NCBI RefSeq assembly: GCF_004923205.2
Contig: NZ_SELD02000066.1
Coordinates: 1-64,000, forward strand
Origin: Paracoccus aeridis
GTDB lineage: Bacteria; Pseudomonadota; Alphaproteobacteria; Rhodobacterales; Rhodobacteraceae
Direction: 5' to 3'
DNA: 64,000 nt
The number at the start of each line of letters is the position of its first letter. The first letter of the stretch is position 1. Below are positions 1-10,671 of the stretch, in pieces. The notes under the pieces were generated by a model, which was not told where the DNA came from, did no database searches, and worked only from the letters and a program-made list of their open reading frames with translations. The position numbers and the translations under genes are program-made.

Positions 1-31
1 GTTCTGCAAACTACGTCGAGAGCCGACTATT

Positions 32-913
32 TCAGCGGCCTGTTAGGCTGCCGACAATCGTTTGCCGCAGCGCCTCGCTTGCGCGGGACGGGGCTCCATG
101 GCGCGAGATGAGGTAATAGGGCAGGCTCGGCCAGGGCACGGGCCCATCGATGCGATGCAACCTGCCGTCGGTGAGATGGGCGCGATACGGTTCCAGCGGC
201 AAGAACGCGGCGCCCAGCCCGGCCAGCACCAGCTCGCTGATCGCCACTAGGCTGTTGCTGGCAAGGCTGCGGCGCAGCGTCAGCCCGTGGGCCAGGGCCC
301 AGGCGTCGAAGCGGACCGTCAACCCGGAGCCGCCGGACTGGGCGAGAATCGGCCATTGCTCAAGCGCCTCTCGGTCCAGCCGCGCTGGCGGATCGAGCAT
401 GGGGCTGGCCATGAGCGCAAAGTCCATCTGCGCCACTTTCGTCACCGTCAGCCCCTCTTCCGCGGGGGCAAGCGGCAGCACGGCCATCGCGATCCGTCCC
501 GCGCGAAAGCCCGCAAGCAGCGGTGCAGAGACATCAACGCAGGGCTCCAGCTCGACCTCGGGAAACTGTGCGCGCATGTGGGCAACCCACCTGGGCAACC
601 ACAGGCTTGCGCCAAGCTCGGTCACGCCGAACGCGACCTTGCCCTTGGGCGGGCGTCCCTCTTCAGTCCGCGCCCGCAGCGCCTCGCGAAGATCCAGCAT
701 CTGTTCCACCAGGTCGCGGATGTCCTCTCCTAGGACTGTCGGCACCGCGCCGTGGCCTGATCGGGTGAACAGCGTCCCACCTACGGCGGCTTCGAATTCG
801 GAGATGCGCTTGGACAAGGTGGACTGCGTCACGTTCAGGTGCCGCGACGCCTCGGCGAAGCTTTTCAGCCGCGTCGCCCACAGGAAGGCCTCCATTTGCC
901 TGAACGTCGGCAT
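32..913 (-). CDS. LysR-family transcriptional regulator
   Basis: A 293-residue LysR-type regulator. An N-terminal winged helix-turn-helix (residues ~1-60, MPTFRQMEAFLWATRLKSFA followed by a recognition helix of the form TQSTLSKRISEFE) precedes a LysR substrate-binding domain (~90-290). The frame stays open well upstream, but the start at 913 gives the canonical LysR N-terminus and normal family length. It is divergent from the RraA-like gene at 1008 with 94 bp between them, the usual layout for a LysR protein controlling its neighbour. The likely targets are the RraA and TctC genes. The inducer cannot be told from sequence. Confidence 0.9.
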   Translation of the reverse strand: MPTFRQMEAFLWATRLKSFAEASRHLNVTQSTLSKRISEFEAAVGGTLFTRSGHGAVPTVLGEDIRDLVEQMLDLREALRARTEEGRPPKGKVAFGVTELGASLWLPRWVAHMRAQFPEVELEPCVDVSAPLLAGFRAGRIAMAVLPLAPAEEGLTVTKVAQMDFALMASPMLDPPARLDREALEQWPILAQSGGSGLTVRFDAWALAHGLTLRRSLASNSLVAISELVLAGLGAAFLPLEPYRAHLTDGRLHRIDGPVPWPSLPYYLISRHGAPSRASEALRQTIVGSLTGR

Positions 914-1007
914 GTCGAAAAAATCACCTCCTGCGTTCGAAAAATATCGCTTTTGGAATGGATGGATCGAAGTCATCTTCGTTGCAATCCAATTCACGAG
1001 AGATGAC

Positions 1008-1655
1008 ATGACATACGACGGCGCCCCAACCGACCCGGCAACGATGTTCGAAGGGCTGCCGACATCTGTGATCAGCGATTGCATGGGCCGCCTGTCGGGC
1101 ACCGCCGCGCTGGCGCCGCGACATGGCGACGCCCCGATGGTCGGCCGCGCGCTGACGGTCCGGGTGCGCGCCGGGGACAACCTCTTCATCCATGATGCGC
1201 TGCGCCGGGTGACGCCGGGTTCTGTCATCGTTGTCGATGGCGGCGGCTGCACCGAGCGCGCGCTGATCGGCGAGATCATCATGGCCGTGGCACGGGACCG
1301 GGGCGCCGCAGGGTTCGTCATAGACGGCTCGGTCCGCGACGTCGCTGCGTTCCGGGATGCGGGGTTCCCCTGCTACGCGCGCGGCGTGACGCACCGCGGG
1401 CCCTACAAGAACGGCCCGGGAGAGGTCGGCTGCCCGATCGTGATCGACGGGCAGCCGGTATTTCCGGGCGATTTCGTGCTGGGGGACGAGGACGGGGTGG
1501 TCTTCGTGCGACCCGACGATGCCGCGGCCGTCGCGGCCGCCGCCCGCAGCAAGCTCGCGGACGAAGCCGACACGCTTGGCGCAATCAAGAACGGCACCTA
1601 TGACGAGTCCTGGGTCGAGGCCGCGGTGGCTGCGAGCGTGCCGCTTCGCCCCTGA
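1008..1655 (+). CDS. RraA-family protein (HMG/CHA-type aldolase-like)
   Basis: A 215-residue RraA/MenG-superfamily protein. It carries the family core: a GE-I-I-MA-V-ARDRGAAG stretch followed by GSVRD and a GFPCYARG strand, where Arg/Asp bind pyruvate and the divalent metal in the 4-hydroxy-4-methyl-2-oxoglutarate and 4-carboxy-4-hydroxy-2-oxoadipate aldolases of this family. Many members are annotated only as RraA-like, and not all are aldolases. ATG at 1008 gives the normal length, although the frame is open far upstream. Its position beside a tricarboxylate-type binding protein and a LysR gene suggests a small catabolic cluster for a hydroxy-dicarboxylic or tricarboxylic acid (inference). 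Confidence 0.85.
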   Translation: MTYDGAPTDPATMFEGLPTSVISDCMGRLSGTAALAPRHGDAPMVGRALTVRVRAGDNLFIHDALRRVTPGSVIVVDGGGCTERALIGEIIMAVARDRGAAGFVIDGSVRDVAAFRDAGFPCYARGVTHRGPYKNGPGEVGCPIVIDGQPVFPGDFVLGDEDGVVFVRPDDAAAVAAAARSKLADEADTLGAIKNGTYDESWVEAAVAASVPLRP

Positions 1656-1687
1656 TCCGCTATCTGTTCAATCGGGAGGAAACCACC

Positions 1688-2662
1688 ATGCGATCCATGC
1701 TCGGACGCTTTACGGCCGCACTGGCGCTGGCCTTCGCTGCGGCGATGCCGATGGCTGCGCAGGCCGAATACCCTGACAAGTCGATGACGCTGGTCGTGCC
1801 GTGGCCGCCCGGCGGCGCCACCGACTCGCTCGCGCGGATCATTGCGCAAAAGCTGGGCGAGCGTGTCGGCCAGACGATCATCGTCGACAACCGTCCCGGC
1901 GCTGGCGGGAATATCGGTACGGCCAGCTTCGTGCGCGAAGAGGCCGACGGCTACACGCTGCTGATGGCCACCAGCTCTACCAACGCCGCGAACCCGCATC
2001 TTTACAGCACGCTGGGCTTCGATCCCGTAGAGGACTTCGCGCCGATTGCCTTCGTCGCGTCGATCCCGAACCTGCTGGAGGTTCCCAAGACCTCGCCCTT
2101 CACCACCGCGCTTGAACTGGTCGAGCACGCCAAGGCCAATCCCGGGCAACTGAACTACGCTTCGGGTGGCGTCGGGTCGTCGCAGCACCTGGCCGGATCG
2201 ATGCTGTCCCATCTGACCGGAGCACAGATGGAGCATGTGCCCTACCAGGGAAGCGGCCCTGCCGTGACCGACCTAATTGCCGGGCATGTCGACCTGATGC
2301 TGGATACGGGCTCGCTGACCATGGTGAAAGGGGGCGAGCTTCGTGCGCTTGCCGTCGCCGCATCCGAACGGCTGCCGGCGCTGCCCGATGTGCCGACGAT
2401 GGAGGAAGCGGGGCTGCCGGCCATGCAAGCGTCGGCCTGGTACGCCATCGTCGCCCCGAAGGGTACGCCCGAGCCGGTCATCGGCAAGCTGCACGACGAG
2501 ATCACCGCCGTGCTGACAGACCCCGAGGTGCGCGACCGGCTGCTGGAAATGGGGGCGATCCTGCGCGATCCGCAATCCCCCGAAGAGGTCGGCGCCTTCT
2601 TCCGCAGCGAGATCGACCGCTACCGCGAGATCGTCGGCGTCTCGGGCGCCAGTATCGAGTGA
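1688..2662 (+). CDS. Tripartite tricarboxylate transporter substrate-binding protein (TctC/Bug family)
   Basis: A 324-residue periplasmic binding protein of the Bug/TctC family. Residues 1-26 form a Sec signal peptide ending in AAQA. The mature protein opens with the family signature YPDKSMTLVVPWPPGGATD, which includes the first ligand loop, followed by the second loop around DNRPGAGGNIGT. A good Shine-Dalgarno (GGGAGG) sits just upstream of the ATG. No TctA/TctB membrane subunits are adjacent, which is common because Bug proteins often occur as orphans. The ligand is probably a carboxylate, and the neighbouring RraA-like gene is compatible with uptake and breakdown of one. Confidence 0.92.
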   Translation: MRSMLGRFTAALALAFAAAMPMAAQAEYPDKSMTLVVPWPPGGATDSLARIIAQKLGERVGQTIIVDNRPGAGGNIGTASFVREEADGYTLLMATSSTNAANPHLYSTLGFDPVEDFAPIAFVASIPNLLEVPKTSPFTTALELVEHAKANPGQLNYASGGVGSSQHLAGSMLSHLTGAQMEHVPYQGSGPAVTDLIAGHVDLMLDTGSLTMVKGGELRALAVAASERLPALPDVPTMEEAGLPAMQASAWYAIVAPKGTPEPVIGKLHDEITAVLTDPEVRDRLLEMGAILRDPQSPEEVGAFFRSEIDRYREIVGVSGASIE

Positions 2663-2894
2663 TGCGCGACTGAGGCCAAGGCCAGCCGCAAACGACCATG
2701 GTCGCCTCGCGAAACGGGGCGGCCTTTGAAGTGGGCCCCCGGGCGTCGCAAAGCGTCCGGGTCGCGGGCCGGCAGTGCGCGTTGCAGGCGATGGGGGCGA
2801 GAGTTTCGCCTGGGGCGGGCCATCGCAGGCTCCACCGTCCAATGAACTGATTTGCTCGTGCAATGAATTGCGCCAGCCACAGGGGAGGCCGCCG

Positions 2895-4214
2895 ATGTTC
2901 CAGAAGATCCTTGTCGCGAACCGTGGCGAGATTGCGATCCGCGTGCTGCGGGCCGCGAACGAGCTTGGGAAGCGGACGGTTGCGATCTACGCCGAGGAGG
3001 ACAAGCTGGGCCTCCACCGCTTCAAGGCGGATGAGGCCTACCGGATCGGCGAGGGACTGGGGCCGGTCGCGGCGTACCTCTCGATCCCCGAGATCATCCG
3101 GGTGGCCCGCGCCTCGGGCGCAGACGCGATCCATCCGGGCTACGGGCTGCTGAGCGAGAACCCCGAGTTCGTGGACGCCTGCACCGCCGCCGGCATCGCC
3201 TTCATCGGGCCGACCGCGGAAACCATGCGGGCCTTGGGCGACAAGGCATCAGCCCGGCGGGTCGCCATCGAGGCCGGCGTGCCGGTGATCCCCGCGACCG
3301 AGGTGCTGGGCGACGACATGGCCGAGGTGGCGCGGGCCGCCGAGGAAATCGGCTATCCGCTGATGCTGAAGGCCAGTTGGGGCGGTGGAGGCCGGGGAAT
3401 GCGGCCCATCCTGTCGGCCGCCGAACTGCCCGAGAAGGTGCGCGAGGGGCGGCGCGAGGCCGAGGCCGCCTTCGGCAACGGCGAGGGCTATCTGGAAAAG
3501 ATGATCCAGCGCGCCCGCCACGTCGAGGTGCAGTTACTGGGTGACGGCCAAGGCGGGCTTTACCACCTGTATGAGCGCGACTGCACCGTGCAGCGCCGCA
3601 ACCAGAAGGTCGTGGAACGCGCGCCCGCCCCCTACCTGACCGACGCCCAGCGGGCCGAGGTCTGCGCCCTGGCGCTGAGGATCGGCAACGCCGTCGGCTA
3701 CCGCAATGCCGGCACGGTCGAGTTCCTGATGGATATGGACTCGCAGGCGTTCTATTTCATCGAGGTGAACCCGCGGGTCCAGGTGGAACACACCGTCACC
3801 GAGGAAGTCACCGGCATCGACATCGTGCAGGCCCAGATCCGCATCGCCGAAGGGGCGGCGCTGGCCGAGGCGACGGGGGCGGCCACGCAAGACGCCGTGA
3901 CCCTGCGCGGCCACGCCATTCAGTGCCGGGTCACGACCGAGGACCCGCAGAACAACTCCATCCCCGACTACGGCCGCATCACCGCATACCGCAGCGCCAC
4001 CGGCAACGGCATCCGGCTGGACGGCGGCACCGCCTATTCCGGCGCGGTCATCACGCGGTTCTACGATTCGCTGCTGGTCAAGGTCACGGCCTGGGCGCAG
4101 TCGCCCGACGCGGCGATCCGCCGGATGGACCGGGCACTGCGCGAATTCCGGGTGCGCGGCGTATCCACCAACATCGACTTCGTCATCAACCTGCTAAAGT
4201 CCGCGCGTCTGTAG
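2895..4214 (+). pseudogene. pyc: Pyruvate carboxylase, 5' fragment (biotin-carboxylase domain only)
   Basis: Starts with MFQKILVANRGEIAIRVLRA and reads through ATP-grasp biotin carboxylase motifs (HPGYGLLSENPEF, KASWGGGGRGM, FIEVNPRVQVEHTVTE) to VSTNIDFVINLLK, then ends at once in SARL-stop. The sequence is pyruvate-carboxylase-like rather than AccC-like: EEDKLGLHRFKADEAY and YERDCTVQRRNQKVVERAPA are typical of PYC. A full enzyme is ~1,140 residues with carboxyltransferase and biotin-carrier domains after this point. Here 439 residues remain and all homology is lost near 4,197, so the gene is broken at a junction. A functional stand-alone subunit is possible but unlikely because no partner follows. 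An SD (AGGGGAGG) precedes the ATG. Confidence 0.85.
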
Positions 4215-4292
4215 CGAACTTCCGCTCCCCGCCCACTCTTGACCTTTAAGAATCGTTCCGCCACCAGCCGGTGCATCACCGTCGCGCCAAAC

Positions 4293-4943
4293 TTATCGCG
4301 CAACCTCGCTCAGGAGAGCGTCGGGCAAAGGACGCTGCAGCAGCTTCGCATCGCTCCAATCGGCGCTGAGCCATATCTCCACCTCGTCCTGCGTGGTCAA
4401 GATGACCGGCATGGCCTTCGGGTGTATGGGCTCGACCACCCCGTTCGGCTCCGTGGTGAGGAACGCGAACAACTCATGCCGCCCCTCGCGCGGCGTCCGG
4501 TTCGATCCGCGTGTGCCATGCCACGTTGTCCAGATGCCTGCAAAGAAGAACACCGGCTGGGTCTCGTCGAGCGCGAACCAGTGGAGCGGCTTGCGCCTGG
4601 TGACGGGATCGGGCTGCTGGCCATATTCCGAGAAGGCCGTGGCAGGCACGACGCAGCGGCTCTCGACTCCGAGCCATCGGCGCCAGTGAGGGCTTGAGGT
4701 GTTGCGGATGTTGGTGACGCCGGTGTCGGGCGCGCCGGGCGCCTTCAGGAACTGCGGCGGCGTGGGCATACCCCAGGTCAGCCTTGCGAGCTCGGGACCG
4801 TTTTCGGTGTTGCGGATGACGGGCGCAGGACGGTCCGGGTAGACGTCAATGCTTGGCTCGAGATTACCGATGCTGTCTCGGGTGATCCTGACCAGGTCCC
4901 GGATCGCCTGCTGGTTCGTGGTGAGATTATACAGATTACAAAT
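4293..4943 (-). CDS. SOS response-associated peptidase (SRAP/YedK/HMCES family), possible ATT start
   Basis: A SRAP-domain protein of ~216 residues. The family forms a thiazolidine crosslink to abasic sites in single-stranded DNA through Cys2. Visible are CNLYN at the mature N-terminus, the Asn in TNIRNTSS, the glutamate of FSEYG and the histidine of EPIHPKAMPVI, i.e. all active-site groups. The codon before Cys is ATT, not ATG. An SD-like GGGGG run sits 8 bases upstream of it, while the nearest ordinary start is a GTG at 4961 with no SD that would bury the Cys at position 8. The gene is divergent from the imuA-imuB-dnaE2 SOS cassette. Confidence 0.85.
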   Translation of the reverse strand: MCNLYNLTTNQQAIRDLVRITRDSIGNLEPSIDVYPDRPAPVIRNTENGPELARLTWGMPTPPQFLKAPGAPDTGVTNIRNTSSPHWRRWLGVESRCVVPATAFSEYGQQPDPVTRRKPLHWFALDETQPVFFFAGIWTTWHGTRGSNRTPREGRHELFAFLTTEPNGVVEPIHPKAMPVILTTQDEVEIWLSADWSDAKLLQRPLPDALLSEVAR

Positions 4944-5164
4944 GTGGACGGCCCCCTGCACTTCAGGATGGTAGCAAAGTTCTGACCAGATCGTTTGCCA
5001 CCAGGTGTCCGGCCTGTTTGCGCGAACAAAACTCCTTGGTCCAGATCGTGTGCGCTACGCCCGCGCCACGCACATGCGTCTGTCGACACCGACTACAACG
5101 AGGCGACCACCACAACGAACTGGGGCGCGGCTCCCTTCTTGGCATTGACTCTCACTAAACGCAA

Positions 5165-5179
5165 GAACAAAGAGAGAAC
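5165..5179 (+). promoter_or_regulatory. LexA (SOS) box, GAAC-N7-GAAC
   Basis: GAACAAAGAGAGAAC matches the alphaproteobacterial LexA operator GTTC/GAAC-N7-GTTC/GAAC exactly. It lies 32 bases before the imuA ATG at 5212, in the region divergent from the SRAP gene. It should repress the imuA-imuB-dnaE2 operon until DNA damage. Confidence 0.85.
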
Positions 5180-5211
5180 CACCTCCACATCGAAGTCGAG
5201 CCCGCCACCTT

Positions 5212-5973
5212 ATGCCTGCCGAGGTCAACAGTCCCACCATCGCTGCGCTGCGCGCCCGGATCGCCCGGATCCAGGGCGAGGGCGGCCCGGCGGGCGGGGT
5301 GCTGCCCTTCGGTATTCCGCCACTCGACCGCAGGCTACCGGGCGGGGGGCTTGCGCTCGGCTGCCTGCACGAGATCGCCGGGGGCGGCCATGGCGCGCTC
5401 GACGGCGCGGTCGCAGCCTGTTTCGCGGCCGGAATCGCCGCCCGTCTGACCGGCCCGGTGCTCTGGTGCGTCGTACATCCGGATCTGTTCGCGCCGGGAC
5501 TCGAGCAAGCCGGGCTTCTCTCCGACCGGGTCATTCATGTCGAGGCGGGCGACGACAAGGCGGTGCTCGTCTGCATGGAGGAAGGGTTGCGCCATGGCGG
5601 GCTTGGCGCCGTCGTCGGCGAAGTGCCGAAGCTGCCGATGGCGGCCTCACGGCGGCTGCACCTGGCGGCGCGGGAAGGCGGCACCATGGCTCTCGCGCTG
5701 CGGCGCTGGCGCCGGCAGGCGGAGGCCAGCGACTTCGGACAGCCCACGGCGGCGATGACCCGCTGGCGGGTCTCGGTGCTGCCGTCGTCCCCCTTGCCGG
5801 TGCCGGGTCTCGGGCGTGAGCGCTGGCTCGTCGAGTTGATCCGGGCGCGAGCGGGGGAAAGTCTCGATATCGAACTGGAGGCATGCGATGGCACGGGTCG
5901 TCTCGGTCTGCCTGCCGACCTGGCCGACGGACCGGCTGCGGCGGCAGGCGGGCGACGCAGCGCCGCCGGCTGA
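5212..5973 (+). CDS. imuA: ImuA, SOS mutagenesis-cassette RecA-like protein
   Basis: A 253-residue ImuA, the RecA/SulA-like accessory protein of the damage-induced mutasome with ImuB and DnaE2. It has the RecA-like N-terminal core (LPFGIPPLDRRLPGGGLALG, then CLHEIAG) but no intact Walker A GKT/S, as usual for ImuA. It is first in the cassette, directly downstream of a LexA box, and overlaps imuB by 86 bp. The overlap with imuB suggests coupled translation. Confidence 0.95.
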   Translation: MPAEVNSPTIAALRARIARIQGEGGPAGGVLPFGIPPLDRRLPGGGLALGCLHEIAGGGHGALDGAVAACFAAGIAARLTGPVLWCVVHPDLFAPGLEQAGLLSDRVIHVEAGDDKAVLVCMEEGLRHGGLGAVVGEVPKLPMAASRRLHLAAREGGTMALALRRWRRQAEASDFGQPTAAMTRWRVSVLPSSPLPVPGLGRERWLVELIRARAGESLDIELEACDGTGRLGLPADLADGPAAAAGGRRSAAG

Positions 5974-7411
5974 GCTGCCGCTGGTCCTGGCCGGCCGGGT
6001 CGGCAACCGGCGAGTGCTGACCGCCGTGGATGAGGCGGCGCAGGCGCTGGAGCTGCGCGCGGGCATGCCGGTCAGCACGGCGCAGGCGCTGGTGCCGGGA
6101 CTGGCCGTCGAATCATCCGATCCGGCGGCGGATGCCGCGAGCCTGGAGCGGCTCGCGCTGTGGCTGCTGCAGCGCTTCAGCCCGGTGGTGGCGGTGGACC
6201 CGCCGGACGGCATCGTCATCGACTCGACCGGCACCGATCACCTGCATGGCGGCGAAGCCGCGATGCTGGAGGCGCTGGTCGGACGGCTGGTCATGTCCGG
6301 CCTCTCGGCGAGGGCAGCCGTCGCGGACACATGGGGTGCCGCGCACGCGCTGGCGCGCCATGCCGCAAGCCCGACCTGCCTGGCGGCACCCGGCTCGACC
6401 GAGGCGGTGCTGGCGCCGTTGCCGCTGGAGGCGCTGCGGCTCTCGCCCAACATCTCGGCGAGCCTGCGCGATCTCGGCTTTGCCAGCATCGGCGACCTGA
6501 TCGGCCAACCCCGCGCCCCGCTGACCCGGCGTTTCGGGCCGGAGCTCTGCTGCCGGCTGGATCAAGCCCTGGGCGCGCTCGCCGAACCCATCGCGCCGGT
6601 CCGGCCCGCCGAGCTGATCGAGATCCGCCGCAGCTTCGCCGAGCCGATCGCCGCGCGGGAGACCATCGCCCGGTATATCGGCAAGCTGGTCGTGCCGCTT
6701 TGCGAGAGGCTGGAGGCATCCGGCCTCGGCGCCCGCCGGCTGGACCTCATCTGCCACCGGATCGACAACGACAGGCAGATCGTCCGCATCGGACTGGCAA
6801 GGCCGGCCCGCGATCCGCGGCACCTCACGCGCCTGCTCTGCGAGAAGATCGAGACCATCGCCCCCGGCCTCGGCATCGAGATCATGACGTTGTCGGCCAT
6901 CCTCACCGAACCGTTGTTGCCGAAACAGGCGCCGAGCAGCCTGCTGGAGGAGCCTGCGCCCGATCTCGCAGGCCTCATCGACACGCTCGCCAACCGGGTC
7001 GGCGCCCACGCGATCTACCGCTTCGCCCCCGTGGCCAGCGATGTCCCCGAGCGCTCTGTCCGCCGGATCCCGGCGCTGGCCGAGGAGACCGGCGCCGGCT
7101 GGCCGGGCCACTGGCCGCGGCCGTCCCGGCTGCTGCCCCGGTCCGAGCCGATCGAAACCATGGCGCTGCTGCCCGACCATCCGCCAGCCTGGTTCTCGTG
7201 GCGCGGCATCCGCCGCCATGTGCGCCGCGCCGACGGGCCGGAGCGGATCTTCGGCGAGTGGTGGAAGCGCGACGCCGAGATGATCGCCGTGCGCGACTAC
7301 TTCCGCGTCGAGGACGATGCCGGCGAACGCTACTGGATCTTCCGGGCGGGCGACGGCGAGGACAGCGCCACCGGTTCGCACCGCTGGTTCCTGCACGGGG
7401 TTTTCGGATGA
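5888..7411 (+). CDS. imuB: ImuB, Y-family polymerase-like mutasome hub protein
   Basis: A 507-residue ImuB, a Y-family (DinB/UmuC) polymerase homologue lacking the catalytic acidic residues, which recruits DnaE2 to the beta clamp. The N-terminus [19 protein letters not shown] and the UmuC-like segment around [15 protein letters not shown] are typical, as is the C-terminal [20 protein letters not shown] block. It starts inside imuA and its stop overlaps the dnaE2 ATG (ATGA), so all three genes are one translational unit. Confidence 0.95.
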   Translation: MARVVSVCLPTWPTDRLRRQAGDAAPPAELPLVLAGRVGNRRVLTAVDEAAQALELRAGMPVSTAQALVPGLAVESSDPAADAASLERLALWLLQRFSPVVAVDPPDGIVIDSTGTDHLHGGEAAMLEALVGRLVMSGLSARAAVADTWGAAHALARHAASPTCLAAPGSTEAVLAPLPLEALRLSPNISASLRDLGFASIGDLIGQPRAPLTRRFGPELCCRLDQALGALAEPIAPVRPAELIEIRRSFAEPIAARETIARYIGKLVVPLCERLEASGLGARRLDLICHRIDNDRQIVRIGLARPARDPRHLTRLLCEKIETIAPGLGIEIMTLSAILTEPLLPKQAPSSLLEEPAPDLAGLIDTLANRVGAHAIYRFAPVASDVPERSVRRIPALAEETGAGWPGHWPRPSRLLPRSEPIETMALLPDHPPAWFSWRGIRRHVRRADGPERIFGEWWKRDAEMIAVRDYFRVEDDAGERYWIFRAGDGEDSATGSHRWFLHGVFG

Positions 7412-10400
7412 ACCGCTACGCCGAGCTGCAGGTGACCTCGCAGTTCTCGTTCCTGCGGGGGGCCTCCTCGGCGCAGGAGCTGTTCGCCACCGCCGCCCTG
7501 ATGGGCATCGAGGCTCTGGCGGTCACGGACCGGAACTCGCTGGCCGGCATCGTCCGCGCCCACGAGGCGGCGAAGGCGACCGGGGTGCGGCTGATCGTCG
7601 GCTGCCGGCTGGACCTCGCCTGCGGGATGGCGGTGCTGGTCTATCCGACCGACCGCGCGGCATATGCCCGGCTCTGCCGACTGCTGTCGCTCGGCAAGGG
7701 GCGCGCGGGCAAGGGCAAGTGCGATCTCGGCTGGGACGATCTGGTCGCCTATGGCGAAGGGCAGATCGCGGTGCTGGTGCCGGACCTTGCCGACGATACC
7801 TGCGGTCTGCAACTCCGCCGCCTGCAGGGCGCGTTCGGCGACCGCGCCTACCTGGCCCTGACCCTGCGCCGGCGGCCGAACGACCAGTTGCGGCTGCATG
7901 ATCTGTCGAACCTTGCGGCGCAGGTGGGCGTCGCCACGGTCGTCACCAACGACGTGCTCTATCACGAGCCGGGCCGGCGCATCCTGCAGGACGTCGTCAC
8001 CGCCATCCGCCACAACGTCACCGTGGAGGAACTTGGCTTGCGCCGCGAGCGCCATGCCGACCGCTACCTCAAGCCCCCGGCCGAGATGGCGCGGCTGTTC
8101 GCGCGCTACCCCGAGGCGCTGGCCCGCACGCTGGAGATCGCCGACCGCTGCCGCTTCTCGCTGGATGAACTCGCCTACCAGTATCCCGAGGAACGCGACG
8201 ACCCGAGCCTCACCCCGCAGCAGACGCTGGAGCAGTTGACCTGGACCGGCGCCCGCGAGCGCTATCCCGAGGGTGTGCCCGACGACGTCACCGCCACCCT
8301 GAACCACGAGCTGACGCTGATCGGCCGGCTCGACTACGCGCCCTATTTCCTGACCGTCCACAGCATCGTCCGCTTCGCCCGCTCTCGCGGCATCCTCTGC
8401 CAGGGGCGCGGCTCGGCCGCGAACTCGGCGGTCTGCTACGTCCTCGGCATCACCTCGATCGATCCTGGCCGCAACGACCTGCTGTTCGAACGCTTCGTCT
8501 CCGAGGAACGCCACGAGCCGCCCGATATCGACGTGGACTTCGAGCATGAGCGGCGCGAGGAGGTCATCCAGTGGGTCTACGACCACTACGGCCGCGATCG
8601 CGCCGCCCTCTGCGCGACGGTGATCCGCTACCGCGCGAAAGGCGCGCTGCGCGATGTCGGCAAGGCCATGGGCCTGCCCGAGGACCTGATCCGGGCGCTT
8701 TCCTCGCAGCTTTGGGCTTGGTCCGAGGAGGGCGTCACCGACACCCAGATCGCCGAGCTGAACCTCGATCCCGCCGACCGCCGTATCCGTCTCACCATGG
8801 AACTGGTCGCCCAGCTGCGCGGCGCACCCCGGCACCTCAGCCAGCATCCGGGCGGGTTCGTACTGACCCATGACCGGCTCGACGATCTGGTGCCGATCGA
8901 GCCAGCGGCGATGGAGGATCGCCAGATCATCGAATGGGACAAGGATGACATCGACGCGCTGCGCTTCATGAAGGTCGATGTGCTGGCGCTCGGCATGTTG
9001 ACCTGCATGGCCAAGGGCCTCGATCTGCTGGCCGAGAACAAGGGGATCAGCCTCGATCTCGCCACGATCCCGGCCGAGGACCCCCGCACCTACGCGATGA
9101 TCCGCCGCGCCGATACGCTCGGCACCTTCCAGATCGAGAGCCGGGCGCAGATGTCGATGCTGCCGCGTCTCAAGCCAAGGACCTATTACGACCTCGTGGT
9201 GCAGGTCGCCATCGTCCGGCCCGGGCCAATCCAGGGCGACATGGTGCATCCCTATCTGCGCCGGCGGGCCGGGCTGGAGCCGGTCGAATATCCCACCCCC
9301 GAGCTGGAGAAGGTGCTCGGCAAGACGCTGGGCGTGCCGCTGTTCCAGGAACAAGCGATGCGGGTCGCGATCGAATGCGCGGGCTTCACGCCGGGCGAGG
9401 CGGACCTGCTGAGGAAGTCCATGGCGACCTTCAAGTTCACCGGCGGGGTCTCGGCGTTCAAGGGCAAGCTGATCTCCGGCATGGTCGCCCGCGGCTATGC
9501 AGCGGACTTCGCCGAGCGCACCTTCCGGCAGCTGGAGGGCTTCGGCAGCTACGGCTTCCCGGAAAGCCATGCCGCGAGCTTTGCGCTGATCGCCTATGCC
9601 AGCGCCTGGCTGAAATGCTGGCACCCCGACGTCTTCTGCGCGGCGCTGCTGAACTCGCAGCCGATGGGCTTCTACGCTCCAGCGCAAATCGTCCGCGATG
9701 CCCGCGACCACGGCGTCGAGGTCCGTCCCGTCTGCGTCAACGCCAGCCGCTGGGACTGCACGCTGGAGCCCACCGGTGACGACAGCCGCTTCGCCGTCCG
9801 CCTCGGCCTGCGGATGGTGAAGGGCCTCGCCAACGCCCATGCCGCCGCGATCGTCACGGCCCGCGCCGATCACCCCTTCGCCTCGGTCGACGATCTCTGG
9901 CGCCGGGCCGGGGTGCCGGTCGCTGCGCTGACCCGGATCGCGGAGGCCGACGGCTTCCGCCCGAATCTCTGTCTTGCAAGACGCGAGGCGCTCTGGGCCA
10001 TCAAGGGTCTGCGCGACGCGGAACTGCCGCTGTTCGCCGCCGCTGCGGAGCGCGAGGGCGCGTCGGTCGCGGAAGCCGACGAGCCTGCCATCCCGCTGCG
10101 CCCCATGCTCCCCGGGCGCGAGGTGGTCGAGGATTACAGCCGCACCGGCCTTTCGCTGCGCGAGCACCCGGTCGCCTTCCTGCGTGAGGACCTGCGACGT
10201 CGGCGCATCGTCACCTGCAGGGACGCCATGGACACGCGCGACGGCCGCTGGCTGGAAGCCGCCGGCATCGTCCTCGTCCGCCAGCGGCCCGGCTCGGCGA
10301 AGGGCGTCATGTTCATCACCCTCGAGGACGAGACCGGCATCGCCAACCTCGTCGTCTGGCCGAAGGTGTTCGAGCGGCACCGCCGCATCGTGCTCTCCGC

Positions 10401-10671
10401 CGGCATGATCGCAGTGAAGGGCCGGGTGCAGCGCGAGGGCGAGGTCGTTCACCTGGTCGCCCACAGGATCACGGACCTGTCGCGGGAACTGGCCAGCATC
10501 GGCGACCGACAGGCAGCCTTCCCGCTTTCCCACGGCAGGGGTGACGAGGTCCGCAGGGGCTCTGCCCTCGTCGATGCGCGCACGCCGTCGAAGGGTCTGC
10601 GCACCCGCGATATCTACATCCCGGACCTGCATCTCGACGCGATCAGGGTGAAGACCCGGGATTTCAGGTAA
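7408..10671 (+). CDS. dnaE2: Error-prone DNA polymerase DnaE2 (ImuC)
   Basis: A 1,087-residue DnaE2 (ImuC), the C-family polymerase that does translesion synthesis in the ImuA-ImuB-DnaE2 mutasome. An N-terminal PHP domain ([18 protein letters not shown]) leads into the polymerase core with the catalytic acidic motif [15 protein letters not shown] near residue 371, the [16 protein letters not shown] loop, helix-hairpin-helix segments, and a C-terminal OB fold ([19 protein letters not shown]). Length and architecture are those of an intact enzyme. Its start overlaps the imuB stop by 4 bp, and expression should follow the upstream LexA box. Confidence 0.96.
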   Translation: MNRYAELQVTSQFSFLRGASSAQELFATAALMGIEALAVTDRNSLAGIVRAHEAAKATGVRLIVGCRLDLACGMAVLVYPTDRAAYARLCRLLSLGKGRAGKGKCDLGWDDLVAYGEGQIAVLVPDLADDTCGLQLRRLQGAFGDRAYLALTLRRRPNDQLRLHDLSNLAAQVGVATVVTNDVLYHEPGRRILQDVVTAIRHNVTVEELGLRRERHADRYLKPPAEMARLFARYPEALARTLEIADRCRFSLDELAYQYPEERDDPSLTPQQTLEQLTWTGARERYPEGVPDDVTATLNHELTLIGRLDYAPYFLTVHSIVRFARSRGILCQGRGSAANSAVCYVLGITSIDPGRNDLLFERFVSEERHEPPDIDVDFEHERREEVIQWVYDHYGRDRAALCATVIRYRAKGALRDVGKAMGLPEDLIRALSSQLWAWSEEGVTDTQIAELNLDPADRRIRLTMELVAQLRGAPRHLSQHPGGFVLTHDRLDDLVPIEPAAMEDRQIIEWDKDDIDALRFMKVDVLALGMLTCMAKGLDLLAENKGISLDLATIPAEDPRTYAMIRRADTLGTFQIESRAQMSMLPRLKPRTYYDLVVQVAIVRPGPIQGDMVHPYLRRRAGLEPVEYPTPELEKVLGKTLGVPLFQEQAMRVAIECAGFTPGEADLLRKSMATFKFTGGVSAFKGKLISGMVARGYAADFAERTFRQLEGFGSYGFPESHAASFALIAYASAWLKCWHPDVFCAALLNSQPMGFYAPAQIVRDARDHGVEVRPVCVNASRWDCTLEPTGDDSRFAVRLGLRMVKGLANAHAAAIVTARADHPFASVDDLWRRAGVPVAALTRIAEADGFRPNLCLARREALWAIKGLRDAELPLFAAAAEREGASVAEADEPAIPLRPMLPGREVVEDYSRTGLSLREHPVAFLREDLRRRRIVTCRDAMDTRDGRWLEAAGIVLVRQRPGSAKGVMFITLEDETGIANLVVWPKVFERHRRIVLSAGMIAVKGRVQREGEVVHLVAHRITDLSRELASIGDRQAAFPLSHGRGDEVRRGSALVDARTPSKGLRTRDIYIPDLHLDAIRVKTRDFR

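Noticed and set aside
5055-5534. Minus-strand frame across the imuA promoter
   Set aside because: Overlaps imuA and the LexA box, with no family signature.
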